A DNA stretch of 64,000 bases, from positions 62,001 through 126,000 of the forward strand of contig NZ_BTHK01000005.1 in the NCBI RefSeq assembly GCF_033242365.1, in the 5' to 3' direction. Position 1 is the stretch's first letter, and each line of letters opens with the position of its first letter. A program made the position numbers and the translations under genes. Shown here in pieces: positions 51,479 through 59,989 of the stretch. The stretch comes from Lachnoanaerobaculum sanguinis (GTDB taxonomy: Bacteria > Bacillota > Clostridia > Lachnospirales > Lachnospiraceae). The notes beneath the pieces are model-generated. The model had not been told where the DNA came from. It searched no databases and saw only the letters and a program-made list of their open reading frames with translations.

Positions 51479-52434
51479 TGGATTTTTATAATATATTAAA
51501 AAGCTTTACCGGAATTTATATGACCGGTGAAATAAGTTCAAGTTTACCGAGTATTTCTGAAAGTGAAGTTGCCGAGTCTGTAGCACAGGATATAGAAAAG
51601 CTTAAACCAAGTGTTATGATGCAGACTTTAAAAGAGCTTTCTCCGGTATTATTGGCAATAGCCTATAATATTGTAATAGTGATAATTACATTTATTATTG
51701 CCGGTCAGGTGATAAAATTTTTATCACGAATGCTTGAAAAGTTTCTGAAAAAGATAAATGTTGATTTGACTGTAAGAAAGTTTCTTCTGTCAACGCTGAA
51801 AGTATTACTGTACGCCATGGTAGTACTTGGACTGGCCGGGAGACTGGGAGTAAATCAGGGCAGTGTGGTAGCGATACTTGGTTCTGCAGGTGTTGCGATA
51901 GGACTTGCATGGCAGGGAAGCTTAAGCAACTTTGCAGGTGGAATGATAATACTTTTCAGCAGGCCTTTTGTCAGAGGTGATTATATAATCACACCGAAGG
52001 CCGAGGGTATTGTAGATACAATAGGAGTAATATATACAATACTTTTGACGGCCGATAATAAGAGAATATCCATACCCAACGGTGCGCTTGCAAACGATGT
52101 TATAACAAATGTTACTGCGAATGATACCAGGAGAATAGATATTCAAGTAGGTGTGTCATATGATTCCGATATCAGAAAGGCAAAGAAGCTTATAAAAGAC
52201 GCCATTGATGAAAACGGGCTGATATTAAAAAATAAAGAGATTTTAACATATGTTAGCGATTTGGCATCATCTGCTGTAATCCTTGGTGGAAGAGCCTGGT
52301 GTAAGACTGATGATTATTGGACCGTCAAATGGGGCCTTATAGAAGAAATTAAGGTTAAATTTGATAAAAACGGAATAGAGATTCCTTACAATCAGTTGGA
52401 AGTACATTTAAAAGACAATTCTTACGATAAATAA
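51466..52434 (+). CDS. mscS: Small-conductance mechanosensitive channel (MscS family)
   Basis: A 322-residue MscS-type channel that releases solutes on osmotic downshock. There are three membrane helices, the pore helix with GSAGVAIGLAWQGSLSNFAG, and the cytoplasmic beta domain starting SRPFVRGDYIITPKAEGIVD. GTG 51466 overlaps the glgB end by 13 bases; GTG 51478, which shares its first base with the glgB stop, is an equally plausible start. Co-translation with glgB is likely. A long structured hairpin follows the stop. Confidence 0.92.
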   Translation: MGEIVDFYNILKSFTGIYMTGEISSSLPSISESEVAESVAQDIEKLKPSVMMQTLKELSPVLLAIAYNIVIVIITFIIAGQVIKFLSRMLEKFLKKINVDLTVRKFLLSTLKVLLYAMVVLGLAGRLGVNQGSVVAILGSAGVAIGLAWQGSLSNFAGGMIILFSRPFVRGDYIITPKAEGIVDTIGVIYTILLTADNKRISIPNGALANDVITNVTANDTRRIDIQVGVSYDSDIRKAKKLIKDAIDENGLILKNKEILTYVSDLASSAVILGGRAWCKTDDYWTVKWGLIEEIKVKFDKNGIEIPYNQLEVHLKDNSYDK

Positions 52435-52442
52435 ATTTTTAC

Positions 52443-52530
52443 AAGAGCTGTTATACAAAAGTCTATAATGTGAGTTGAGCAGATGATCAACATATATTAT
52501 AGAATTTGATTGGTATAGCGGCTCTTTTTA
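52443..52530 (+). terminator. Long three-tier hairpin with T tail (terminator or structured RNA)
   Basis: Outer arms 52443-52456 (AAGAGCTGTTATAC) and 52513-52526 pair over 14 positions including two G-T pairs. Inside, TCTATAAT (52462-52469) pairs with ATTATAGA (52496-52503), and GTTGA (52474-52478) with TCAAC (52487-52491). TTTTTAT follows the outer arm. It closes the glgB-mscS transcript, but is far larger than the other terminators in this window. Confidence 0.6.
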
Positions 52531-52550
52531 TATAAGTATAAAATATTTCT

Positions 52551-52641
52551 ATACTATAGTAGAGAGATAATGTATTGATAATAACACTTTATCATGGTAG
52601 TAAAATAAAGTGTTGACAGATATACTTTAGTATGCTACCAT
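52551..52641 (+). promoter_or_regulatory. Promoter and operator region of the polar amino-acid transporter
   Basis: A consensus TTGACA (52613-52618) and TACCAT (52636-52641) are 17 bp apart. The spacer holds a palindrome ATACT-TT-AGTAT (52622-52633). A similar palindrome, ATACTATAGTA, lies at 52551-52561. Two more inverted repeats overlap the promoter: ACACTTTAT (52584-52592) with ATAAAGTGT (52605-52613), and ATGGTAG (52594-52600) with CTACCAT (52635-52641). This arrangement suggests repressor control. Confidence 0.6.
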
Positions 52642-52692
52642 AATGAACTATAAAGAGAAAACAAAAGTCAAAGAAAGTTATGAGGTGTATTT

Positions 52693-53538
52693 ATGAAAAA
52701 AATTTATTTACTTGGAATCTTAGCAACAATTATGTTGGCAGGTTGTTCATCAGCAAAGACTGCAGAGAGCACATCAGCATCAGCAGATACAAGTGCGGTG
52801 GAGAGTAAGTCGGATGATACTACCACAGCGGCATCAGAGAATAAGTCTACTTTCACAGTGGGATTTGATCAGGACTTCCCACCTATGGGCTTTGTAGGAG
52901 ATGACGGAGAGTTCACAGGATTTGACCTTGAGCTTGCAGCTGAAGTTGCAAAGAGAATAGGCAAGGAAATCAAATATCAGCCTATAGCATGGGATGCAAA
53001 GGATATGGAGCTTACATCAGGAAACATTGACTGTATCTGGAACGGCTTCAGTATTCAGGGTAGAGAAGATAAGTACACATGGTCAAAACCATATATGAAA
53101 AACGATCAGGTATTTGTTGTAAAATCAGATTCAAGTATTGATTCAATAGAGGATCTTGCAGGAAAGACTGTAGAGGTTCAGACAGATTCATCAGCAGAGG
53201 CGGCGTTGAAGGAAAACACCGAACTTGCAAATACTTTCGGTAAATTACAGACTGTAGCGGATTATAATACAGGTTTTATGGATCTTGAGATGGGCGGTGT
53301 GGATGCCATTGCAATGGACAGTGTAGTAGCAAACTATCAGATTACAAAGAGAGGAGGAAACGGATTTACAGTACTTGATACACCTCTTTCAAGTGAGGAA
53401 TACGGTGTCGGATTTAAGCTTGGAAATGAAACTTTAAAAAATGAAGTACAAAAAGCACTTGAAGATATGAAAGCGGACGGAACAATGAAAACTATTTCAG
53501 AAAAATGGTTTGGTAAGGATGTTACAACTTTAGAGTAA
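52693..53538 (+). CDS. Polar amino-acid ABC transporter substrate-binding lipoprotein
   Basis: A 281-residue family 3 solute-binding protein. The signal peptide ends in the lipobox LAGC at about residue 18, followed by a Ser/Thr-rich linker. The mature domain has the typical FDQDFPPMGFVGDDGEFTGF and VEVQTDSSAEAAL segments. The ligand is probably a polar amino acid or cystine; not resolvable from sequence. GAGGTG lies before the ATG. A terminator lies between it and the permease gene, as in many binding-protein-first operons. Confidence 0.9.
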   Translation: MKKIYLLGILATIMLAGCSSAKTAESTSASADTSAVESKSDDTTTAASENKSTFTVGFDQDFPPMGFVGDDGEFTGFDLELAAEVAKRIGKEIKYQPIAWDAKDMELTSGNIDCIWNGFSIQGREDKYTWSKPYMKNDQVFVVKSDSSIDSIEDLAGKTVEVQTDSSAEAALKENTELANTFGKLQTVADYNTGFMDLEMGGVDAIAMDSVVANYQITKRGGNGFTVLDTPLSSEEYGVGFKLGNETLKNEVQKALEDMKADGTMKTISEKWFGKDVTTLE

Positions 53539-53545
53539 AATTAAG

Positions 53546-53576
53546 ACGCCGACAGATATATGCCGGCGTTTTCTTT
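53546..53576 (+). terminator. Terminator between the binding-protein and permease genes
   Basis: ACGCCG (53546-53551) pairs with CGGCGT (53564-53569) around a 12-base loop; a T-rich tail follows. The permease 120 bp downstream has its own TATAAT at 53658-53663. Confidence 0.8.
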
Positions 53577-53693
53577 TTCTTATAGATATAAGACTTTTAT
53601 TTTGCAATTCTGCAAAGCTTTAAGAAATAACTTATGGTAGGATTGTAAAATAAAGGATATAATAGTAAGATATTTACACTGATTGGAGATTTT

Positions 53694-54344
53694 ATGAATA
53701 TTCTTGATATTGCATTAAAGCTTGTACCCGGAATGTTGGTCAGTATACAGATATTTTTTATCACACTGTTACTTTCACTTCCGCTGGGATTGTTGGTTGC
53801 CTTCGGCAGATTGAGTAAAATAAAGTTTATTTCATATCTGTGCAAGGTATATATTTCAATAATGCGCGGTACACCGCTTATGTTACAGCTGATGGTTGTA
53901 TACTTCGGACCATATTATATTTTCGGAGTATCAACTTCAGGAAATTACAGGATAGTTGCCACCATAATCGGTTTTGTGGTAAATTATGCGGCATATTTTG
54001 CAGAGATATACAGAAGCGGAATTCAGTCCATGCCAAGCGGACAGTACGAAGCCGCAAAGATATTGGGATACAGTAAATCTCAGACTTTCTTTGTTATAAT
54101 ACTGCCACAGGTAATAAAGAGAATTTTACCGTCTATAACAAATGAGGTAATAACTTTGGTAAAGGATACATCTTTGGCCTTTACAATAAGTGTGGCGGAG
54201 ATGTTTACAATGGCAAAGGCACTCGCAAGCAGTACAACAAGTATGTTACCCTTTGTGTGCGCCGCATTGTTCTATTATATATTTAATTTAATAGTAGCGT
54301 TTGTAATGGAAGCAATAGAGAAGAAATTAGAATATTACAAGTAG
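53694..54344 (+). CDS. Polar amino-acid ABC transporter permease (HisM type)
   Basis: A 216-residue permease with five membrane helices. SIMRGTPLMLQLMVVYFGPY and the coupling motif EAAKILGYSKSQTFFVIILP are typical of the His/Glu/Gln/Arg family. It follows the binding-protein gene by 155 bp, with a TATAAT between them, so may be expressed from its own promoter. The ATPase gene begins one base after the stop (start at 54351 preferred). Confidence 0.92.
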   Translation: MNILDIALKLVPGMLVSIQIFFITLLLSLPLGLLVAFGRLSKIKFISYLCKVYISIMRGTPLMLQLMVVYFGPYYIFGVSTSGNYRIVATIIGFVVNYAAYFAEIYRSGIQSMPSGQYEAAKILGYSKSQTFFVIILPQVIKRILPSITNEVITLVKDTSLAFTISVAEMFTMAKALASSTTSMLPFVCAALFYYIFNLIVAFVMEAIEKKLEYYK

Positions 54345-54350
54345 GTGATT

Positions 54351-55106
54351 ATGTCATTATTAAGTATGAAATCAGTAAAGAAATCCTTTGGCGGTGTGGA
54401 AATTTTAAAGGATATATCACTGGAAGTAAAAGAAGGTGAAATTTTGAGTATTATAGGTCCGTCAGGTTCAGGCAAATCCACACTTTTGCGCTGTGCTACA
54501 TTATTGGAAGAAATGGATGACGGAGAACTTAGCTATAACGGAAACTCGGTTTGTAAAAGTGTAGGCGGTAAGGCGGTTTATGAGAGCCAGAGTAAATTGA
54601 AAGAAATTTCTGAATGCTTCGGCCTTGTATTCCAAAACTTCAATCTCTTCCCACATATGAATGTATTGCAAAATATCTGTGATGCACCGATAAGAGTACA
54701 AAAAAGGGATAAGGAAGAAGTGAAAGAAGAAGCCTTTTCTCTGCTAAAGAAGATGGGGCTTGAGGACAGAGCCGAAGCATATCCTTATCAGCTTTCAGGC
54801 GGTCAGTCTCAAAGAGTCGCTATTGCCAGAGCACTGGCGCTAAATCCGAAGATACTTTTCTTTGATGAGCCGACATCCGCACTCGATCCGGAGCTTACGG
54901 GAGAAGTTCTCAGAGTAATAAAATCTTTGTCCGATTTAAAAATTGCCATGGTCATTGTTACACATGAGATGGCGTTTGCTAAAGAAATATCCGACAAGGT
55001 AATATTTATGTCTGACGGAGTGATAGTTGAGTCGGGAACTCCTGAGGAAGTCTTTGCATCAACTAATGAAAGAATGAAGAACTTTATAGGTGCATTAAGC
55101 AAATAA
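54351..55106 (+). CDS. Polar amino-acid ABC transporter ATP-binding protein (GlnQ type)
   Basis: A 251-residue ATPase. Walker A is IGPSGSGKSTLLRC, the signature LSGGQSQRVAIARALAL, Walker B ILFFDEPTSALDPELTG, and the H-loop VIVTHEMAFAKEI. The Q-loop region GLVFQNFNLFPHMNVLQNI is of the polar amino-acid class. ATG 54351 is chosen because AGGTGAT precedes it; a GTG at 54345 is in frame. Completes the importer begun at 52693. Confidence 0.93.
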   Translation: MSLLSMKSVKKSFGGVEILKDISLEVKEGEILSIIGPSGSGKSTLLRCATLLEEMDDGELSYNGNSVCKSVGGKAVYESQSKLKEISECFGLVFQNFNLFPHMNVLQNICDAPIRVQKRDKEEVKEEAFSLLKKMGLEDRAEAYPYQLSGGQSQRVAIARALALNPKILFFDEPTSALDPELTGEVLRVIKSLSDLKIAMVIVTHEMAFAKEISDKVIFMSDGVIVESGTPEEVFASTNERMKNFIGALSK

Positions 55107-55123
55107 ACAAAAAGGTGGATAAT

Positions 55124-56326
55124 ATGAAATACATAGTTATACTTGGAGACGGAATGGCGGATAAAGATATTCCTGAACTTGGCAATAAGACAATACTTGA
55201 TGTGGCTAAAAAGCCAAATATTGACTCTCTTAAGGGCGTGCTCGGTATGGCAAGAACAGTGCCGAAGGAGCTAAAGCCGGGAAGTGATGTGGCAAACCTT
55301 GCAGTAATGGGATATGATCCTCTTAAGTGCTATACGGGTAGATCACCACTTGAAGCTGTAAGTATAGGTATAAATATGAAAGCAACAGATGTTGCAATAA
55401 GATGTAATCTGGTTACTCTATCAGATGAGGAGGATCCGAAAAAAAGAACAATGCTTGACTATTCTGCCGGTGAGATATCCACTGAGGAGGCAAGAGAGCT
55501 TATTGAAACAGTGGAAAAAGAGCTTGGAGATGAGGAATTCAAGTTTTATCCCGGAATATCATACAGACATTGTTTGATATGGGACAACGGAAAGACCGGA
55601 CTTGATCTTACACCTCCTCATGATATATCTGACAGAGTAATAGGTGAATACTTACCGAAAAATGATAAGATTTTATCTCTTATGGAAAGAAGCTATAATA
55701 TCTTAAAGGATCATCCTGTGAATTTAAAGAGAAAGGCGGAGGGAAAAAATCCTGCAAACTCCATATGGCTTTGGGGAGAAGGTACCAAACCTAATGTAGA
55801 AAACTTTGAAAAGAAAAACGGACTTAGGGGTGCGGTTATCTCAGCTGTGGATCTTATAAAAGGTATCGGCATTAGCGCAGGAATGGAGAGCATCGATGTG
55901 GAAGGTGCTACAGGTACTGTGGACACAAATTATGAGGGTAAGCTTGCAGCTGCAAAAAAGACTTTGCTTGAGGACGGAAATGATTTCTTATATATTCATC
56001 TGGAAGGACCGGATGAGTGCGGACATCATGGAGATACTGAAGGTAAGATATCAGCGGTGGAGCGAATCGATGAAAGAGTTGTAGGACCTCTTTGTGAGGC
56101 ACTTAGAGAAGCAAACGAAGACTTTGCAATGCTTATAATGCCGGATCATCCGACACCTATCGAGACCAAGACTCATTCTTCAGACCCTGTTCCTTTTAAG
56201 ATATACAGATCAAATAATGAAACGGATGTTGCAATAACTTATACGGAAAAGAATGCAAAAGAATCCGGAATATTTATAGAGGAAGGATATACACTTTTAG
56301 AGAAGTTTATCAATAATAAATTATAA
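55124..56326 (+). CDS. Cofactor-independent phosphoglycerate mutase, archaeal (ApgM) type
   Basis: A 400-residue alkaline-phosphatase superfamily protein: MKYIVILGDGMADKDIPELG at the N-terminus (metal Asp), ELKPGSDVANLAVMGYDPLK with the catalytic Ser, and IHLEGPDECGHHGD and MPDHPTPIETKTHSSDPVPF holding the remaining metal ligands. It is of the ApgM group, which acts as phosphoglycerate mutase; some bacterial members near threonine genes are proposed homoserine kinases. No threonine gene is adjacent, so that alternative cannot be judged. AAGGTGG lies upstream. Confidence 0.88.
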   Translation: MKYIVILGDGMADKDIPELGNKTILDVAKKPNIDSLKGVLGMARTVPKELKPGSDVANLAVMGYDPLKCYTGRSPLEAVSIGINMKATDVAIRCNLVTLSDEEDPKKRTMLDYSAGEISTEEARELIETVEKELGDEEFKFYPGISYRHCLIWDNGKTGLDLTPPHDISDRVIGEYLPKNDKILSLMERSYNILKDHPVNLKRKAEGKNPANSIWLWGEGTKPNVENFEKKNGLRGAVISAVDLIKGIGISAGMESIDVEGATGTVDTNYEGKLAAAKKTLLEDGNDFLYIHLEGPDECGHHGDTEGKISAVERIDERVVGPLCEALREANEDFAMLIMPDHPTPIETKTHSSDPVPFKIYRSNNETDVAITYTEKNAKESGIFIEEGYTLLEKFINNKL

Positions 56327-56332
56327 GATATG

Positions 56333-56360
56333 GAGTCGCTTACCGGCGGCTCTTTTATTT
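56333..56360 (+). terminator. Terminator after the phosphoglycerate mutase-like gene
   Basis: GAGTCGC (56333-56339) pairs with GCGGCTC (56346-56352), with one G-T pair and a six-base loop, followed by TTTTATTTTA. Confidence 0.82.
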
Positions 56361-56398
56361 TACTTGATATATGGTTTTTAATACTATATACTGATGTT

Positions 56399-56971
56399 AT
56401 GAAAACCAATAAAGAAATTATCAATGATATGATAAAGCATTTTGAGGGCTTGGATATTGTAAAATCGGAAGATATACCGGATATTTCTTTGTATATGGAT
56501 CAGATGACAAGTTTTATTGACGAGGAGCTTGAAAGTTTCAAACGAGAGGAGGATGATAAGCTTCTTACAAAAACCATGATCAATAATTATACGAAGAACA
56601 AGCTTTTGCCGCCTTCCGATAAGAAAAAATATACCAAGAATCATGTGATGCTTCTTATACTTATATATTTTTACAAGAATGTACTCTCCTTTGCGGATAT
56701 TAAAAGGCTCTGTGATTTGAGTATATATAACAGCTTTGATAAGGGAGATGAGTCTTTGTCGAAGCTGTATGATATTCTGGTTCACATAGAGGATGACAAA
56801 AAAAACGAGATTGTAGATGATTTGAAAAAAAGACTTGAGTATGCAAAGAATAAAGTGGATGCCTTTGACAAAAAAGATGAAAACGTTGAGTTATTTACTT
56901 TTTTATCAGATATTGTAATGGAAGTATATTTTAAGCAACATTTAATTGAATATATTCTGAATAAAATTTGA
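56399..56971 (+). CDS. DUF1836-domain protein, MerR-like helix-turn-helix regulator candidate
   Basis: A 190-residue soluble, lysine/aspartate-rich protein of the DUF1836 family. The segment TKTMINNYTKNKLLPPSDKK followed by KNHVMLLILIYFYKNVLSF looks like a MerR-type winged helix used for DNA binding. Function is unknown; members are scattered in Firmicutes. The ATG at 56399 is supported by where similarity begins, although no strong ribosome binding site is present. The frame extends back into the preceding terminator. Confidence 0.75.
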   Translation: MKTNKEIINDMIKHFEGLDIVKSEDIPDISLYMDQMTSFIDEELESFKREEDDKLLTKTMINNYTKNKLLPPSDKKKYTKNHVMLLILIYFYKNVLSFADIKRLCDLSIYNSFDKGDESLSKLYDILVHIEDDKKNEIVDDLKKRLEYAKNKVDAFDKKDENVELFTFLSDIVMEVYFKQHLIEYILNKI

Positions 56972-57050
56972 GCCGAAAGATATGAATAAGTAAGAAAATT
57001 TTAACTGTACATATACACTCAAATTACATATACTTATAGTATAAATATAT

Positions 57051-57073
57051 TTGTATCATATGATATGATACAA
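57051..57073 (+). promoter_or_regulatory. Perfect palindrome upstream of the second wall-binding protein
   Basis: TTGTATCAT (57051-57059) and ATGATACAA (57065-57073) are 9-bp perfect arms with a five-base centre. It lies just downstream of TATAAA (57040-57045) and just upstream of the RBS AAGGAGG, so it would fall at the transcription start: a good candidate operator. Confidence 0.6.
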
Positions 57074-57092
57074 AAAATATAAGGAGGAATAT

Positions 57093-58289
57093 ATGAGGTT
57101 AGCTAAAAAAATAGCTGTTTTCGGAACTATTTTATTATGTTCACTTTTATCAAAACCTGCTTATGCTGCAAATAAAACTATTAGCTCAGTCACGATAAAA
57201 GTAAATTCGGATTTGAGTATAGGAGATCGTACAGATAATCTAAGTATAAACTACGGAAGTAGCTCAGGCGGAGATATAAATGTATATACCACATCCGACA
57301 GATTCAATATAGCGGATGCCGAGATTACAAGCGGAAGAAGCAGTCTGAACATAGGTGATGAAGTAAAGATGAAAATAACTTTGGAAGCAAACAGCGACTA
57401 TTCATTTAAGGGAACATATTCATCTTCAAACATATCTGTGAACGGTGGAAAGTTTCTTTCTTCATCCAAGAAAAACGGTGATTTGGTAGTAAATATCAAG
57501 TTAAATCCGTTAAAGGGAACTTATGAAGCCCCTGAGGATGTAGAGTGGAAGGACAGCGGTATAGGTATTGCCAAGTGGGATGAACCATCTGAGACTTCAG
57601 GATACTATGAACTTATACTGTTGCGTGGAAGTACACAGGTCACAAGAGTTGAAAACTACAAGGGCAGCAATTATAACTTTAGAAATGATATGACTCAAAA
57701 GGGTACATATAAGTTCAGAATCAGAACGGTTTCACATGGAGATAAGGACTATGGAAGACATTCGGAGTGGATTACTTCAGATGAATTCTATCTGGATGCT
57801 TCAAATGTCTCAACAGGAAATAATAATGTAACAACTCAGGTTGGAAACGGCATAGGCTGGAATAAATCGGGAGATACATGGTATTTCAGATTCCCTGACG
57901 GAAGTCTTAAGACAAGCGGATGGGAATATATAGCAGATAAATGGTATCTTTTTGATGATGCCGGCAGAATGCTTACAGGTTGGCAGAAGGTCGAAGGAGA
58001 GTATTACTATATGAATTCCTACGGATATATGACAACCGGTTGGCAGCAGTCAAACGGTAAGTGGTATTACATGAATGCTGAGGTTCCAAGAGGTAAGATG
58101 CTAAGCAATACATGGCTTCACAGCAGTGACGGAAAGTATTACTACCTTGACAGCAACGGTGCTATGTGTGAGGGATGGACACAGATCAGCGGAAACTGGT
58201 ACTATTTCTATCCGGGCTCGGGATATATGGCTACAAATACAACAGTTGATTCATTCAGACTCGGCGCAAACGGTGCATGGGTAAGATAA
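57093..58289 (+). CDS. Secreted cell-wall-binding repeat protein, paralogue of the 16166-17209 product
   Basis: A 398-residue exported protein. The signal peptide ends near SKPAYA, followed by a beta-rich region (KTISSVTIKVNSDLSIGD), a fibronectin-like domain (IAKWDEPSETSGYYELIL; TYKFRIRTVSHGDKDYG) and four or five choline-binding-type repeats (GWQKVEGEYYYMNSYGYMTT; GWTQISGNWYYFYPGSGYMA). The domain order is the same as in the protein at 16166-17209, but it has more repeats and a different upstream palindrome. The repeats suggest attachment to wall teichoic or choline-like polymers. AAGGAGG precedes the ATG. Possible substrate-binding role; no enzyme domain is seen. Confidence 0.9.
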   Translation: MRLAKKIAVFGTILLCSLLSKPAYAANKTISSVTIKVNSDLSIGDRTDNLSINYGSSSGGDINVYTTSDRFNIADAEITSGRSSLNIGDEVKMKITLEANSDYSFKGTYSSSNISVNGGKFLSSSKKNGDLVVNIKLNPLKGTYEAPEDVEWKDSGIGIAKWDEPSETSGYYELILLRGSTQVTRVENYKGSNYNFRNDMTQKGTYKFRIRTVSHGDKDYGRHSEWITSDEFYLDASNVSTGNNNVTTQVGNGIGWNKSGDTWYFRFPDGSLKTSGWEYIADKWYLFDDAGRMLTGWQKVEGEYYYMNSYGYMTTGWQQSNGKWYYMNAEVPRGKMLSNTWLHSSDGKYYYLDSNGAMCEGWTQISGNWYYFYPGSGYMATNTTVDSFRLGANGAWVR

Positions 58290-58295
58290 GTATAA

Positions 58296-58325
58296 AAAGA
58301 GGAAGGGGATTACCCTTCCTTTTAT
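58296..58325. terminator. Bidirectional terminator between the wall-protein gene and proA
   Basis: AGGAAGGG (58300-58307) and CCCTTCCT (58313-58320) form a perfect stem with a five-base loop and T runs on both strands. Confidence 0.88.
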
Positions 58326-59596
58326 AATTCTCTAAAATGAAATTCTTTATTTCCGTTTGCATAGTCTGCAACGATATCGCCGTTTCCATAGAGCTTGTAT
58401 TTGTAAGTACAAAGACCTTCAAGTCCTACAGGACCTCTGGCATGAAGCTTTCCGGTACTGATACCCACCTCGGCTCCGAAACCGTATCTGAATCCGTCGG
58501 CAAATCTTGTGGAACAGTTCTTATATACATTTGCGGAATCAACTCTGCTCATAAAATAATCTGCATTGGCATCTATATTTGTAAGTATGGCATCTGTATG
58601 ATGTGAGCCGTATGTATTTATATGAACAATTGCTTCATCAATGCTTTTTACAGGTTTTACATTGATAGTCTTTTCAAGATATTCCGTATGGAAAGACTCA
58701 TCATTTGCAAGATTTGCATTATCAAAATATGACAAAACATCCTTGTCGGCATATACCTTAATGTCTGCCGCCACAAATGCTTTATTAAGTTCCGGTAAAA
58801 TCTTTGAAACCGCTCTTTCATGAACCAACAAAGTCTCTGTAGTATTACATGCGGAAGGGTACTGAGTCTTTGCATCTATCAAAATCCTTACAGACTTTTC
58901 GAGATCAAAGTCCTCATCCACATATGTATGACATACACCGTCGGCATGTCCCATAACAGGAATATTTGTATTGTCCATAATATATTTTACAAAAGAGTTT
59001 GAACCTCTGGGTATAAGTAAGTCCACATATTCACTGCAGCCAAGTAACTCGCCAACATCACTTCTGGCTTCAAGCTGTATAAGTATATTTTCAGGCAATC
59101 CGGCTTCTAAAACGGCTTCTTTTATACTTTCAAAAAGTGCTCTGTTTGTAAGCTTTGCTTCACTGCCGCCTTTAAGTATGGCTGCATTTCCGCTCTTTAT
59201 ACATAAAGAAGCAATCTGAACAAGGGCATCAGGTCTTGCCTCAAAGATAACTCCTATAACACCTATCGGAGTTGTGGTTCTGGTAAGTGTAAGTCCTGCA
59301 TCAAGCTCTCTTTTTAATGTAATCTTTCCTATAGGATCTTCCATCTTTATAAGATCATTGATACCTGCTATAACCGTATCCATCTTATGCTCGTCAAACA
59401 AAAGTCTTGAAAGTATGGAAGAGGATATATTTTCAGCCTTTGCATTTTCAATATCCTTTTGATTTTCCAAGAGAATATGTTCTCTGTTTTTGTTTAAATT
59501 TTTAATAATATTTTGAAGACAGTTATTTCTCATCTCATTGCTGCTTGCCATAAGAATAAAACTGTCCGCTTTCACCTTTTTTGCAATCTCTTTCAT
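58322..59596 (-). CDS. proA: Gamma-glutamyl phosphate reductase
   Basis: A 424-residue NADPH-dependent reductase of proline synthesis, converting gamma-glutamyl phosphate to the semialdehyde. It has the catalytic Cys in YPSACNTTETLLVHE, the nucleotide site around GVIGVIFEARPDALVQIASL, and FADGFRYGFGAEVGISTGKL near the C-terminus. proB is not next to it. The adjacent azlCD genes are independent. Start at 59596 has GGAG upstream (AAGGAGATTT). Confidence 0.96.
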   Translation of the reverse strand: MKEIAKKVKADSFILMASSNEMRNNCLQNIIKNLNKNREHILLENQKDIENAKAENISSSILSRLLFDEHKMDTVIAGINDLIKMEDPIGKITLKRELDAGLTLTRTTTPIGVIGVIFEARPDALVQIASLCIKSGNAAILKGGSEAKLTNRALFESIKEAVLEAGLPENILIQLEARSDVGELLGCSEYVDLLIPRGSNSFVKYIMDNTNIPVMGHADGVCHTYVDEDFDLEKSVRILIDAKTQYPSACNTTETLLVHERAVSKILPELNKAFVAADIKVYADKDVLSYFDNANLANDESFHTEYLEKTINVKPVKSIDEAIVHINTYGSHHTDAILTNIDANADYFMSRVDSANVYKNCSTRFADGFRYGFGAEVGISTGKLHARGPVGLEGLCTYKYKLYGNGDIVADYANGNKEFHFREL

Positions 59597-59659
59597 AAAT
59601 CTCCTTAAATGCTCAATCTATAATTAAGATATATTAATTAATAAATAATTGCAAGCAAT

Positions 59660-59989
59660 TTATTTAAAAATAAATTGTATAAGAAACATATAAAGTATTG
59701 TTCCTGCAGAGATGGAAAGAATCATCTGTCTTTTCCAAAAATGTAATATTACAATAACCGCAATGCTTATGGCTTCAGGCAAAGCATGGAACTCATTAAA
59801 TATTGATACATCTTTAAGAGAATATACCACTAAAAGTCCAAGTACCGCTGCCGGCAAAACCTTGCCCAGATACTTTATATATGAAGGAGTTTCTTTGTTT
59901 GCCGGAAAAACTATAAAGGGTAAAAATCTGGTTATCATTGTGGCAAATGCTACGATTAATATTATTATAAGCTGTTGTATTTTACTCAT
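59660..59989 (-). CDS. azlD: AzlD-family branched-chain amino-acid export subunit
   Basis: A 109-residue small membrane protein with three to four helices (LIIILIVAFATMITRFLPF; VLPAAVLGLLVVYSLKD). Start at the ATG on 59989, overlapping the azlC end by eight bases; the longer frame to 60025 lies inside azlC and is not used. Works with AzlC as an exporter. Confidence 0.9.
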   Translation of the reverse strand: MSKIQQLIIILIVAFATMITRFLPFIVFPANKETPSYIKYLGKVLPAAVLGLLVVYSLKDVSIFNEFHALPEAISIAVIVILHFWKRQMILSISAGTILYMFLIQFIFK

